A stretch of DNA of 64,000 nucleotides from Musa acuminata AAA Group (GCF_036884655.1 NC_088330.1:32199001-32263000), one strand, 5' to 3'; shown: positions 9,831 to 22,376, numbered from the stretch's first letter. Numbers and translations are program-made. Notes: generated by a model from the letters alone, not told the origin.

Positions 9831-12785
9831 ATGGAGAAGCTGAGCCTGGAGCAGCTCAGATCCCTCAAGGAGCAGTCCGATCTCGAGGTCAATCTCCTCC
9901 AGGACAGCCTCACCAAGATCCGCACTGCCGCCGCCCGCCTCGAGAATGCCGCCGCGGCCCTCCACGACCTCTCCCTTCGACCTCGAGGTACCGCTGCCTC
10001 TATGTATCCTTCTCTCTTTGTTTCCGTTCCCATATCGTTCTGAAGCGAGACCCGTCTTTTCGCAACGTAGGGAAGAAGTTGCTGGTCCCGCTCACGGCGT
10101 CTCTTTATGTTCCTGGTAAGTTCGATGATGCCGAGAAGGTTCTTGTCGACGTCGGGACTGGATACTTCATCGAGGTTCTTCCTGTTCTCCTGCTAATAGA
10201 TAAAGATGCAATCTTTCAACTGCTTTCTTGCTCTTTATTATGTAAAGATTGTATTTTTTTGGCGCCACTACTGGGTTGTTGGGAAGCCGTTTTATCCTAC
10301 TGCTATGCCTCTGCCAAAAATTTGTTTGTTGTTGCCTAGAGTCCTGAAACAAAGTTAAAACACAAGCATAATCAAATAGTTAGTCTTCAGGCTGGTTCCT
10401 TTCTGCGTCCTATTTGAGTTGGAGACCTGAACAATAATTTGATCTCAGTCGAGAAAACACCGGCATTCCATGGAATTGTGTTGAAGAAACCCATCTTCTG
10501 CCTATCTATTTGGCATGCAAAGAAACCAACATTTTTTACTACTTGCGAAGTAAGATTTTCTTTCTTGTTTAAGTCCCAACATCTGAATGGATGAGCTAAT
10601 GGTAGTGTCCTCCAGTCTATACGGAATTTGTTGGATTACCAAGTTTTAAGATCCTGTTTCTCTCTCTGCATTATCATGATTTGAAATGCAATGTCACTTT
10701 AATACACTTCGATTGGCATTTACACCTACCAGTGGACAGTTTCTGTAATGGAAGATGAAGCTAGGGTTAATAAGAGAGCATGACATGAAAAGATTTAGAT
10801 GGATCATTTGCTTCGACTTGTTGATGGACATGGAAATTGCAAAATAAAAGACTGAGAAGTGGAATTGGAGAGATTTTGGGCTTGTGGAATGGTTTGATTA
10901 CGTAGATTGGTGTGCCAAATCATGAGATCTTAAGGATCTAACATATGGCATAGCATAAATATGACAACTAGAAATATTTCAAACACATTGGTTTTATATG
11001 ACAAAATTGTTACTTACGTATAACACTCAAATATGTAGTTATGGATATCGATAAATGATTACAAGTAAATATCATTCATTATAGACTATCATTAGGAACG
11101 AAGTTGGGTCTAATAATTTAACAAAAAAATATGAGGAAGCAAACCCTCATAATGACAAAGTAAGATGACATTAACATTTAGAGTTGATTATTCATATTCT
11201 GATATGGAATATAAACAACATCAAACAATATATCCATAACATAAGCCTATCTTATCCTTTATCAAAAAAATTAACGTCAAAGTGTCAACAATCTACTGAA
11301 GAAGTGTCCATGAAGTATCCATCATTTTGAAGATATATACAAAAATGACATATACACGAAGCTCCTGCCAATGTGAGGTCTGGGAAGGGTCAATGTACGC
11401 AGCCTAACTTCTATATACTCTGTGAAAAGAATAGTTTAGTAAATTATTGGACATGTAGCGAGAATTCTGATTCACACCAAGGATTTTAGGAAAACCTTTT
11501 TTAAAGCTGAATCTTCTATTCAGTGAACATCACTTCAGAAATTACAATTGATGGGAAGAGGGAACGTCATCTGGTGCATGGAAGCTTTTATTATTGTTAA
11601 CACCGCTTAGCTCTACTTCCTGGAGTTGATAAGGTAATCATAGTTTAATTGCTTTGTTAATGTTCATGTTCTGATGATATCACAATGATGCAAGTTGCGT
11701 GATATTAGGGAAGGGATCTTTGTTTCCAATGACAAAGGGAATGTGTATATAGCTGTCAATATTCATGGTAGATGACTTTTGAGTTTAGGGAAGGGATCAC
11801 CACTAAAGGGTTTTGAAGAGTAGAAAACTCATCCAGCTTCCATATGATTCCATCTTTTGTGTACATTAGGCTGATCTAGATCACTTGATGAAACATATTT
11901 TGCTAGTATGCCTTGCTCATCATCCATATTTCTATTTTAACTAAGAACTGTTACATACATTGTCTGTTTTGTATATTGTGGATTTTTACATGATCTTCCT
12001 TGTGATGCCTTTCTAATTGGTGTCACTTTATTCATAGCAGAAAACCATGGTTGAGGGCAAAGACTATTGTGAACGAAAACTTTCCTTGCTAAAATCAAAC
12101 CATGATGAACTCACGGAGGTATGTTCTTATCTAAAAAAATTTATTGTCTATATGCTTCTTGAAAATTGACTAGAATCGTCAAGGTCATCATTCAATTTGG
12201 CAAAAGCAAATCCATTTAGACTGAAATCAAATCAAACCAAACATGTTTTGTCTTTCGTGTAGTGTTCATTGGTTTAGGTTTGAAATAAAGCTGTCTACAA
12301 GTTGTGTTTGCGTGAAATAAGTGGCTTGTAGATACAAAATTAGCCTAGTTAAGCCAATATTAGGATTGAACTCTTTTTTCCCCTCTATGTTCAACACTTT
12401 GCAATTTGACGTTACCTTACATGTCCAAAGATCCTCATGCAATTGATATGATATTTTGTTTGTGGATCTACTTTCTTGTTGAATCTTTTATGATGTCATC
12501 ATCGGCAAGTATCATTCTCCTGTTCAACATTTTTATTGGTGGTAGGCCTACATCACATGTACCTTTTAGGTCATTAGCCTCAGCTCTCTAGCATCTTTTC
12601 TCTGTTACAAGTTTTTTTCCTTTTAGAATTTGGAAGTTTTGCATATACGGTTGCATGTTTCTATCCCCTCCACCACGTAACCCTCATTTCCTGATATGCA
12701 GATGACTACCAAGAAGAAACACATGGCAGATGAAGCTGGTCTATTGTTACAAGCAAAACTCAGGCAGGCATCCACAAGTACATAA
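9831..12785 (+). CDS. PFD5: Prefoldin subunit 5 (GIM5), alpha-type
   Basis: Four exons: 9831-9987, 10071-10174, 12041-12118 and 12702-12785. All junctions are GT-AG and the phases close, giving 140 residues, the usual family length. Exon 1 encodes the first coiled-coil helix ([20 protein letters not shown]). Exon 2 encodes the beta-hairpin region ([13 protein letters not shown], then [12 protein letters not shown]). Exon 3 ([20 protein letters not shown]) and exon 4 form the second helix, ending with a short Ser/Thr tail. Prefoldin is the cytosolic hexameric co-chaperone that hands actin and tubulin to the chaperonin CCT; plant prefoldins also have nuclear roles. The third intron copy-free structure and long intron 2 (1866 bp) are unremarkable. 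The start ATG is preceded by an AT-poor leader about 310 bp downstream of the tRNA-Phe gene. Confidence 0.93.
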
Positions 12786-13760
12786 GTTCAGATTGTTTCA
12801 ACACTTTTTGTCACCAGGACTTTTTAAGAACTGCACCTTCATTTTGCAATGTATTTTGCTCAAGATAGGCAAACACATAGGTTGTTCTTTCCGGTAGTTA
12901 TTTGATCAGCAAAACTGACTTTTCTACTCTCTGGTGTTGTGTTGTGTTTACTTTTTACGACAAGTTTCTTATCTACATGTTCTTATTTATTTACTTACAC
13001 TGGGTTTCAATCGAAACCAATAGTCGAGGCTCAACTATCATTGAAGTCGCAAAACAAAGTGATTGGCTCTGGACGAGATTCCTTGCAAAACAAAGTTTTG
13101 AATCCAGATATAAATCCAGCCTTTTGCCACTGCAGCCAGCCAAAGAGGGTGAATTGATTTCAGCTGTTACAGTCAAGACATGGAAACAAGTTTACGATAT
13201 ATCTGCAGAAGTCACACTGTGAGGTGGTAAATGATCAGTGTTGACAAAAGAATGTATGAATTCTCAAGTATGGTGTCATGATTTTGTGCTACCATGGACT
13301 ACGCCTTTAAATGTTGGGAATATGATTCTGAAGCATGATTCATCCTCTACCGAACAGATTCACGTGTTCTTGAGATGTGGTATTTGGTTCGACTGAAGCA
13401 GTGGGTTTCCGTGAATTTGTTATCTGTAAATTCGATCTTCTGTGAGTGACACACACAACAGAGACATATCTCGCAATACTAGATGCAAATGTATATGCTT
13501 GTGAGCAAACTCGCCTAAACACATTCTTAATATTAAGATAAAATTAAGAATAAAAAGGTCGAATAAATAGGTAGTATAGTAAAATATAATCCTCAAAACC
13601 AAAGATAAACTCAAACTTATATTTCTTTTCTTTTTATAATCTTTAAAAAGTAAATAAGGAAATATAATCCACAAAACCATACCTAAAGGTATGGTTAAGA
13701 AAGGGTGTATATACGTAAAATAATTTTTCCTGATCCACTAGTTATAGTTCGCCCATGGAG
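12786..13760. other. PFD5 3' flank and intergenic DNA
   Basis: Probable PFD5 3' UTR, then AT-rich sequence. A reading frame of about 100 codons at 12902-13222 has no recognisable domain and is not called. Near its right end are a short direct repeat (aatataatcc followed by c/a-caaaacca, at about 13585 and 13661) and a 9-bp perfect stem with a 4-base loop at 13675-13696. Confidence 0.45.
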
Positions 13761-13766
13761 TCTAAA

Positions 13767-13792
13767 TGGGCCGAGTGTCTGTTGCAGGCCCA
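13767..13792 (+). promoter_or_regulatory. Paired site II elements of the EBP2 promoter
   Basis: TGGGCC at 13767-13772 and GGCCCA at 13787-13792 lie about 220 bp upstream of the inferred first exon of the EBP2-type gene. Paired site II elements are typical of plant ribosome-biogenesis genes, so this is probably the original promoter of the now broken gene. The first exon is inferred to end at 14016 (cccag/gtatac), leaving the leader intron from 14017 to 20839. Confidence 0.45.
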
Positions 13793-14111
13793 TTACGAGT
13801 ACTTGTAACGGGTCATGATAATTGCATATCGGCATACTGCTATATATCAAAACGATACATACATAACTTATCCGAGATTGGTCTTATTTCATTATGAGGT
13901 CGTTGTGACGGGCGTTATATAGTTCCAGAGGCCGTAAAACCGTACCCTCTCCCGACGGTCCTTTCGTTCTTCTTCAGCGACATTCCCAGCGGAAACCGCC
14001 GATCCATCACGCCCAGGTATACGCCTTGCTGGTAATCTTCCGCCCTTTTCTTCTATTTCAGCATCTTCACTAAGTCGTTTACCGTCTCACGTAGTTCTTG
14101 ATGGTAGATTT

Positions 14112-14671
14112 TGATACCGGGGAGGGTAAAAATGTAGAATGGATTTCGAAAAAATACCGATAGAACAGTTATTCAGATAGAAAATATCACATAAGGCAAT
14201 GAACGAATTCTTGACGAAACTTCGGTAAAACGAAATATAGCTCACCACCAAGTTTAAAAATCAAAAGGGATACAGAAGATCACCACCCTAATGATAATAA
14301 ACAAGGATACAGAACTGAAAGCAAAAGACTCCCCACTCAAGGACGCATCCAAGAGATACAGAGTTCAAAAGAGCACTCCAAGAGAGCTTCTGCCAATATC
14401 CTCAGTTTTCTAAAGTCCTTTCTAAGACCTAAACCCCAAAATAAATACTATTGCATGAAACAACCCTTCATGCATAGGAAATTTCAAAATTAAGAGCTGC
14501 CAACCAACTCCATTAATGTATTCCTTTGTGCAGGGAATATCCTGATGAGTTGTCGTATCTGAGTAGGCTGAGTTGAAGATTATGTGGCAATATTATTGGC
14601 TGAAGAAAAATATCATATTATCAGCATGGTCCATATGAACAGATTGTAGCAAATTAGATACTCCCGTGTCA
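14112..14671 (-). repeat. 3' LTR of the gypsy element
   Basis: Begins TGATACCGG and ends about GTGTCA on the plus strand, next to the polypurine tract complement (atctcccct). It is 560 bp, shorter than its partner because it carries one copy, not two, of a segment containing gctgccaaccaactcc. Confidence 0.88.
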
Positions 14672-17600
14672 ATCTCCCCTGGTTGAAAAAGACTTGTCCT
14701 CAAGTCCGTGTTTGTTTCGTCATCATGATTATAAAAAGGACTCAAATCAGCCACATTAAATATTGGGGATACTCCGTAATCTTTAGGTAGCTCAATCTCA
14801 TAAGCATTTTTGCCAATTTTCTTAAGCACTGTGAATGGACCATCAGCCTTTGGTTTCAGTTTTCTAAATTTGCCCGGTGGAAACCTCTCCTTCCTTAAAT
14901 GAATCCAGACCAAATCACCTACATTAAACTCCACATGTTTTCTGTGTTTGTTATCAGCTTTCATGTACCTCTCATTTTGTTTCTCAATGGTTGCTTTCAC
15001 ACCCTCATGCAGCTTCCTTATCTGCTTAGCTCTTTCATCAGCATCTCCACTAAATTGCTTTGTTGTAGAATGAGGGATTAAGTCCAAAGGACCAGTAGGA
15101 TTAGTACCATAAACTACCTCAAAAGGACTCTTACCAATACTATGATGCATAGAACGATTATAGGCAAACTCAATTTGTGGAAGAATGATATCACACTGCT
15201 TAATATTCTTGCCAACATAGCTTCTAAGCAAATTTCCCAAGCTTCTGTTTGTTACCTCAGTTTGCCCATCGGTTTGTAGATGATGCGAGCTACTGAAATT
15301 CAAAGAAGTACTCAGCTTCCTCCAAAGAGTTCTCCAAAAATGACTAACAAATTTCGAATCTCTATCAGACACCATAGTTCTTGGAATACCATGCAATCTA
15401 ACAATCTCCTTAAAATATAAATCAGCAATATGAGATGCATCATTTGATTTATTGCATGGAACAAAGTGAGACATTTTTGAAAATCTGTCAACAACAACCA
15501 TGATAGAATCCTTGTTCCTTTGAGTTCTTGGCAGTCCCAAAATGAAATCAAGACTCACATATCCTCCCATGGAGCATTTGACACTGGCAATGGAGTGTAC
15601 AAACCAGAATTTTGACTTCTTGTTTTTGCCAAATGACATAATCGGCATTGCTTCACATGTCTATCCACATCTCTGAACATTTTAGGCTAGTAGAAATTTG
15701 ATTGAACAAGAGCTAGAGTCTTGTCCCTACCGAAATGTCCTCCCAAAACACCACCATGAGCTTCAGCTAGAATTACTTGTCTCAAAGAACAAGATGGAAC
15801 ACACAAAGCATTAGCTCGAAAAAGAAAACCATCAAAGATAAAAAAATTGTTGAAAGGAACCTGATTTACAATTCTGCCATATCGAGCCGAAATACACATC
15901 ATTCTCATATAGATCTTTGAATGTTTCAAATCCAAGCACTTTGACTTCCATTGCTGATAATAAAGAATGCTTTCTGCTCAATGCGTCAGCAACTACATTT
16001 TGAATACCAGATTTGTGCTTGATTGTAAAGTTGTAAGATTGTAAAAACTCCACCCAAGCTGCATGCCTCTTGTTTAGCTTGTGCTGGTGATTAATGAACT
16101 TTAGTGCTTCATGATCAGAATATAGAACAAATGGCTTGGCAAGAAGATATTGACTCCAATGAGACAAAGCTCGATAAATCGCGTAAAACTCCTTATCATA
16201 AGTAGAGTATTTCTTTCTCGTATCATTTAGCTTTTCACTAAAAAATGCAATGGGCTTTCCATCTTGGCTCAAAACAGCACCAATTCCCACATTAGATGCA
16301 TCACATTCAACTTCAAACACATTATCAAAATTTGGTAGAACTAATATTGGAGCTTCAGTCACTTTTCTTTTCAAAAGCTCAAAAGCATCATTAGCTTCAC
16401 TAGTCCATTTGACTTTATCACATTTCAGACATTCGGTGACTGGAGAGACTCCTCACATCATGCAATGAAGCAGGTGTTGGCCAACTTAGAATAGCCTCTA
16501 CCTTACTTTGATCCATCATGATTCCATCTCTTGAAACAACATACCCCAGAAACACCACACTAGTAGTAAAGAAATCACACTTCTTTAGATTAGCATAAAG
16601 TTTTTTATGCCTCAAAATAAGAAAGATCTCTTTCAGATGATTCATATGCTCCTCTTCACTCTTGCTGTATACCAATATATCGTCAAAATAAACTACAACA
16701 AATATTCTAATGCATGACTTAAGTATGTGATTCATAAATCTCATGAATGTGCTAGGAGCATTAGATAGGCCAAATGACATAACTAACCATTCATATAAAC
16801 CTTCTCTAGTTTTAAATGTTGTTTTCCACTCATCTCCAGGCCTCATTCTTATTTGGTGATAGCCACTCCTCAAATCAATTTTTGAGAAAATACAAGCACA
16901 ACACAATTGATCAAGTAAATCATCTAACCTTGGAATAGGAAAGTGATAGTCCACTGTGATTTTGTTGATGGTGCGACTGTCCACGCATATTCTCCAAGAA
17001 CCATCCTTCTTAGGCACTAACAAGGCAGGAACCGCACAAGGACTCATGCTCTCCCGGATTAACCATTTTTTAACCAATTCATCAAGCCTGTGAAGTTCTT
17101 CATGCTCCTTGGGACTTATTCTATATGCTGCCTTATTAGGTAGAACAGCCCCCGGAATAAGATCAATGTGATGCTGGATATCTCTCAAGGGTGGAAGGCC
17201 ATGTGGAATCTCTTCTGGTATAACATCTTCAAACTCTTCAAAGATTTGTTTCATGATTTCTGGTGTCTCGTGTTGTTCATTTTCTTCTACTACTAGTAGA
17301 GCCATAACATGACCACCATTGTCTAATTCACCTTTGCATTCACCATACGACATAAAAGCGTTAACTTTCTTCTTTGGTGCACTGATTTCGGATGGTTGTA
17401 ATGGAGCTAAAATAATCTTCTTTTCATTCACCTTAAAAGAATAAGTACGTTTGTAGCCGTCATACAACACCCTTTTATCATAATGCCAAGGTCTTCCCAA
17501 CAGCAAATGACAAGCATCCATAGGAGCAACATCATACCATACTTCATCTTTATAATACTTGCCAATAGAAAATGAAACTAAACATCTTTTAGTTACATTG

Positions 17601-18927
17601 ATGTCATTTCCTTTTTGCAGCCAACATAACTGGTATGGATGTGGATGAGGGATGGTATCCAACTTTAGCTTCTGCACCATCTCCAAAGATACCACATTCT
17701 CAAAGCTGCTGCTGTCGATGATCACCAAGCACACTTTGCCAAGAGAAGTGCATTTAGTGTGAAACACATTTTTTCTCACCCAACTTTCATCGTCGGCCAC
17801 ATATGACACTTGTAAACTACGTTGCAATACAATAGACAAACCATGATCAGCATAAGTAATCTCTTCCTCATCATCATCGTATTTTGGTTCGTCGTCAGCT
17901 TCATCTTCTCCTCCATCACTATGATCTTCAACCAAAGTTACAATCCTCCTATTTGGACAATCCGAAGCAATATGCCCAAAACCATGACATTTGAAGCATT
18001 TTCGGCCACTTGGGGTAGAAGAATTAGGTGTTTTTTTGCTGCCAGCAGATTCTTCACCCTTTTCTTGCACCTTCGATATCACCTTGCTTTGGACAGTAGG
18101 CTTGGAACTTCCTCCTTTTGTGTAGCCTTCTTTTGAGTCATACCGAAAACTCTTTTCAAACTTCTGTTGCTTTTCAACTTTTAATGCCAGCTTGCTCACA
18201 TCATTTAAAGACCAATATGACTGTAACTGAACAACTTTAGCAATCTCATACTTCAGAACTCCCAAGTATTTTGCAATTGTTTGCTCTTCCGGTTCCACAA
18301 GTTCTCTTTTTAACATTAAATTATCAAATTCTGTAGTATACTCCTCCACACTAAGATCTTTTTGTTTGAAATCATGTATTTTGAGAAAGATCTCTTGCCT
18401 ATAATTATGAGGTAAATATTTTCTCTTCAACTCCCTTTTCATTTTCTCCCATGTAACGATCTTACTCTTCCCCTCACGTTCTCTTTGTTTCTTCAGATTT
18501 TCCCACTAAAAAATGCATTCCGCCTGAGTTTGACTGCCACAAGTTTGACTTTCTTTTGTTCTGGTGGTTCATGAAAATCGAAAATTCTTTCTACTGTATT
18601 AAGCCAATCGATAAAGTCATCAACATCTATTTTACCTTCAAATTCTGGAATATCTAATCTGGGGTTATATTTATTCTGCCACTCATCTTGGACTTCATTT
18701 CTTCTCCGACATCTTTTCGACTCCCTTGGAAGAGGTGTATCATCATCTGAAGAAAACTCTCGAGCTTCATTTTCATGTTGGTTATGTCTACTTTGAAGTT
18801 CGTCGATTATTTCATTCTTTTCTTGTAGGCTACGCAGCAATTTTCGTAGCTGCAGCCTCAACGACTCAGCGTCATCTTCATGGTCGCTACCTTCACCAAC
18901 TACATATTTTCCATTTCGCCTTGCCAT
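14593..18927 (-). pseudogene. gag-pol of the gypsy element, multiply disrupted
   Basis: Gag starts at 18927. Its N-terminal part (coiled-coil and acidic stretch) stops at 18493, and the rest of gag resumes in another frame by 18442. A CCHC zinc knuckle (CFKCHGFGHIASDC) is near 17960-18010. The protease active-site region reads D-S-S where D-S/T-G is usual. The reverse transcriptase contains YFDDILVYS near 16680. Beyond it a short deletion near 16440 breaks the frame before RNase H (catalytic DAS, SDHEALKF). The integrase zinc-binding part ends at an in-frame stop near 15690. The integrase core and C-terminal domain (15648-14593) follow, ending inside the 3' LTR. The copy cannot encode a complete polyprotein. 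No restored version is given. Confidence 0.88.
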
Positions 18928-18942
18928 AATCTCTAGCCTTTA

Positions 18943-18954
18943 GCTCTGATACCA
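18943..18954 (-). other. Primer-binding site for initiator tRNA-Met
   Basis: On the minus strand this reads TGGTATCAGAGC, complementary to the 3' end of plant initiator tRNA-Met. It sits three bases inside the 5' LTR edge, as expected for a minus-strand retrotransposon. Confidence 0.85.
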
Positions 18955-18957
18955 AAC

Positions 18958-19589
18958 TGATACCGGGGAGGGTAAAAATGCAGAATGGATTTCGAAAGAA
19001 CACCGATAGAACAGTTGTTCAGATAGAAAATATCACAGAAGGCAATGAACGAACTCTTGACGAAACTTCGGTAAAACGAAATATAGCTCACCACCAAGTT
19101 TAAAAATCAAAAGGGATACAGAAGATCACCACCCTAATGATAATAAACAAGGATACAGAACTGAAAGCAAAAGACTCACCACTCAAGGACGCATCCAAGA
19201 GATACAGAGTTTAAAAGAGCACTCCAAGAGAGCTTCTGCCAATATCCTTAGTTTTCTAAAGTCATATCTAAGACCTAAACCCCAAAATAAATACTATTGC
19301 ATGAAACAACCCTTCATGCATAGGAAATTTCGAAATTAAGAGCTTTACAGCTGCCAACCAACTCCATTAATGTATTCCTTAGCCATGAAGAAAAGCACCA
19401 TGATGCAACTTTACAGCTGCCAACCAACTCCATTAATGTATTCATTTATGCAGGGAATATCCTGATGAGTTGTCGTATCTGAGTAGGCTGAGTTGAAGAT
19501 TATGTGGCAATATTATTGGCCGAAGAAAAATATCATATTATCAGCATGGTCCATATGAACAGACTGTAGCAAATTAGATATTCCCGTGT
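18958..19589 (-). repeat. 5' LTR of the gypsy element
   Basis: 632 bp, the partner of 14112-14671. It ends at CCCGTGT directly before the GATTT target duplication, so the terminal CA seen in the other copy appears lost or altered. It contains an extra segment of about 70 bp: acagctgccaaccaactcc followed by attaatgtattc occurs twice, near 19345 and 19412, where the other LTR has it once. Confidence 0.88.
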
Positions 19590-20845
19590 GATTTTGTGTT
19601 TGCTTCGTGTTGTATCATTGTTCTTTTGAGTTTGGATTGGGTATGCTGCTCTTCAGATTTTAGACGTTATCAGCTTGTTTGATCTTCATCTCACTTATTT
19701 TCCTAATAGTCTCTCACCTTTTTAGGCATTTCCTCTCAACAATATTCGCTTCCACAAAACAATTTGTGCTACATCTGCCTATGAAAATCGAAATTTCTAG
19801 AAAGCAGCTACAAGTTTCTCACCGGTTTGGATGGGCCTTTATACTCTATTAGATTAGATGAACCCTAGATCGTTCACTTAGTGTCAGACATTATTGTGTC
19901 TTGTGTACTAACTAGGGGATATATGGAAATGAAGGTTTTTGAGATTTTTGCACTTTTTTTGCCACTTTTCTGATTACATCTTTTATGTCGTCGAATGACG
20001 ATTTTGTTTAGGTTATAAACTTGATAGTAAAGATTGTAAAGATACTTGAGTCGGGAGATACGAAAGTGAATAGGAGAATTTTAAATTTTGCTTGTTTAAT
20101 GTAAGTCCAGAAAAATATGTTTTGCGGTCCAACAAGCTTGAGAAGTGAATTCTCGGAGGAAGATGTGTAATCTAAAACTATGGCTCCAGTTTCATATCAT
20201 TCTGCACAACAGCTTAATTGTTAACTTTATGACCCTTTTTTAGGTTTATATGTTCTGCTTTCAAAATAAGTTTCAATAAATTTATCTGTGTTTAGGGGAA
20301 TTACGACTAGAGCATCATCATATCGGTGCTTTAATTTTATTTTCTATATTTTGCCTGCTGCTGTTTATAATGTATGTACCTTTTGGTGTCTTGTACATTT
20401 TCTAACTTCTGGTAGATGTTTATCTAATGCTATCCATCATGAAATGCTAGTGCCCAAGAATGTTTTCTCCATTTTCCCTCTTTGTTTTTCCTCCTATGAT
20501 TTTTCGCTTCCTTTTAATTCTCTCTATTTGTACCTTCAGTTTGTTCTTCTTAAAGGATGGTTTGGCAAGATGTGTTACTTAGATACAAATCCATCTGTTT
20601 CATCTTTTCTTTAGTTTTTACTGTCGATTATCTTTCCATGTTTCCATTGCTTATCTTGTTATTGTTATGTGGACAATTACTGAATGATTGGTTTTGTTGT
20701 CTTTTCTTCTTTCTCCAGTTAGTAACTTAATTTTCATCCTGTGTTTCAAAAGCTGAGAACTTGGAAACTAATGCAGCTAAATTGTTTCATATATAAAACT
20801 AAAAAAATTATATGGTGTGACTGTGTTTCTCATGGACAGTCCATA

Positions 20846-21710
20846 ATGGTTGCACTCAGGGGTGCAGAACTTCTGCCAGATGAATTAATACTGGAGGATG
20901 ACAATGTTGGTGAGGAATCTGAGTCCGGATCAGAATCTGAACCTGAGGAAGTGGCACTGAGTGAACCTTCAAAGAATGCTGTTTACAACAAGGAGGCTCT
21001 TCTTGAGAAGCTTAATGATATAACTTGGCCGGAAAATGTTGAATGGATTCACAAGCTAACCATTGATCATGCTCAGGAGCAAGAGATTGATGTAAATGAT
21101 GACCTGGCATGAGAGTTGACATTTTATACCCAAGCATTAGATGGCACTCGGCAGGCCTTTGAAAAATTACAGGCCGTGGGGATTCCATTTCTTAGGCCTC
21201 CAGACTACTATGCGGAGATGGTCAAGAGTGATTCTCACATGTTGAAGGTTAAAGGCAAGCTCTTAGTAGAGAAGAAGAAGAGAGACGAAGAGAGGAAGAA
21301 AGCAAGGGACTCGAAGAAATTGGCAAAGGAGGTCCAGGCCCAGAAGACTAAAGAGAGGGCTAAGCGCAAGAAAGAGGACATTGAATCAGTTAAAAAATTG
21401 GAGGAAACAACGGCAGCAAAGTGGATTTGCTAGAGGGAACAACGAGGAACTGGATTTGCCACTAGACGAGGAAAAAGGTTTTGAGAGGTCGAAGAAAAGG
21501 CGCACCGGGGTGGCTCCTTGTGACAGGACTTGGGGGTTCAAAAGGAAAGTAGGCAATGAGAAGGGTAGGAAGAAAAGGGAATTCAGAGAAGCCAAGTTTG
21601 GTCATGGAGGTAGGAAAGGTATGAAAAAACAAAATACTGCTGTGTCAACCAATGACTTAAGAGGCTTCAACAAGGACAAATTCCGTGAAAGCAAAAGGAA
21701 GAAAAAGTGA
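20846..21710 (+). pseudogene. EBP2: EBP2-type nucleolar rRNA-processing protein gene, broken by a stop and a frameshift
   Basis: The product is recognisable as eukaryotic EBP2, a nucleolar protein needed for 27S pre-rRNA processing and 60S ribosome assembly. Visible parts are an acidic Glu/Ser-rich N-terminus, the conserved core (WIHKLTIDHAQEQEIDVNDD, then ELTFYTQALDGTRQAFEKLQ and PFLRPPDYYAEMVKSDSHML), and a long Lys/Arg/Glu helix. A Gly/Arg/Lys-rich tail contains FGHGGRKGMKKQNTA. The coding exon starts after an acceptor at 20839. An in-frame TGA at 21110-21112 replaces the expected Arg codon (CGA to TGA fits CpG decay). A one-base gain in the run at 21391-21400 then shifts the frame, and the tail continues in the new frame to 21710. 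The upstream intron holds the gypsy insertion. Sequencing error could explain one lesion, less easily both. Confidence 0.85.
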
Positions 21711-22376
21711 TATAGATATCATCTAACCCTTCTGCTTGGTATGAGCTCTGAAATTTAGCGAGATCGGTTTATCGTTTTGGCACTTGGAATTACTAGAAAA
21801 TGCAATCCCATTTTTGTATGTGAGAAGTGAAAAAACTACTTTTTAGCTCATTTTCATTAAAATTTCTCATCATATATCGGCTTTCTGAGTAGGATGAAAC
21901 TTTTAAGGCACTTGTTACTCCATTTGGAAGTGCTCCATTGCAATCTACCATACACAAATTCTATGCTTTCCGCTTGATATGCCTTAATGATGTGTTTTTC
22001 TTCAGTGTAGAGCAACTCGTGCTGTCTGAATCTGAAAAATATTCCTCGCGAGCTATCTGATTGAGAAAGTACACATCATCATCTATCATCTATTGGTGTC
22101 AAGCCAAAGGTATGTATGTTTCCCCTCTTCAGGCTCTTGTAGAAGATATAATCTCATTTAGACTGTCAGGCAGCCAAGCTGTGAACAATTCGGGTTTGAT
22201 TTGATTGTCTTCTTTCTTTCGAACAATGTGGATTGTGAAGCTGAAATAATTGTTGTTTAACCCTTATATATATATATATATATATACACTTTCATGAACC
22301 ATTTAAAACGTTACAAAGAATGTGACACTCCAAAACATCGTAAAAGAACAACCCCGGCTGGCCTATCATGTCACCT
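21711..22376. other. EBP2 3' flank and intergenic DNA
   Basis: Probable 3' UTR of the EBP2 locus, then the convergent 3' end of the next gene. A (TA)n tract lies at about 22264-22287. Nothing else is recognised. Confidence 0.5.

Larger units (their letters stand above)
14112..19589 (-). mobile_element. Ty3/gypsy LTR retrotransposon, possibly CRM-clade chromovirus, decayed
   Basis: An element of about 5.48 kb on the minus strand, inside the leader intron of the EBP2-type gene. Direct LTRs lie at 14112-14671 and 18958-19589. A GATTT target duplication flanks it (14107-14111 and 19590-19594). The primer-binding site TGGTATCAGAGC (18943-18954, read on the minus strand) matches initiator tRNA-Met. 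A purine tract (AGGGGAG) adjoins the 3' LTR. Domains run in gypsy order: gag, zinc knuckle, protease, reverse transcriptase, RNase H, integrase. By eye the LTRs differ at about 16 of 550 aligned positions (roughly 3 percent), so insertion is fairly recent although the coding region is broken. CRM affinity is inferred from the integrase frame running into the 3' LTR. Confidence 0.92.

Noticed and set aside
12902..13222. 106-codon frame after PFD5
   Set aside because: No recognisable domain; lies in the likely PFD5 3' UTR/flank.
13675..13696. 9-bp perfect stem with a 4-base loop
   Set aside because: Not followed by a function-specific context; short palindromes are expected by chance in AT-rich plant DNA.
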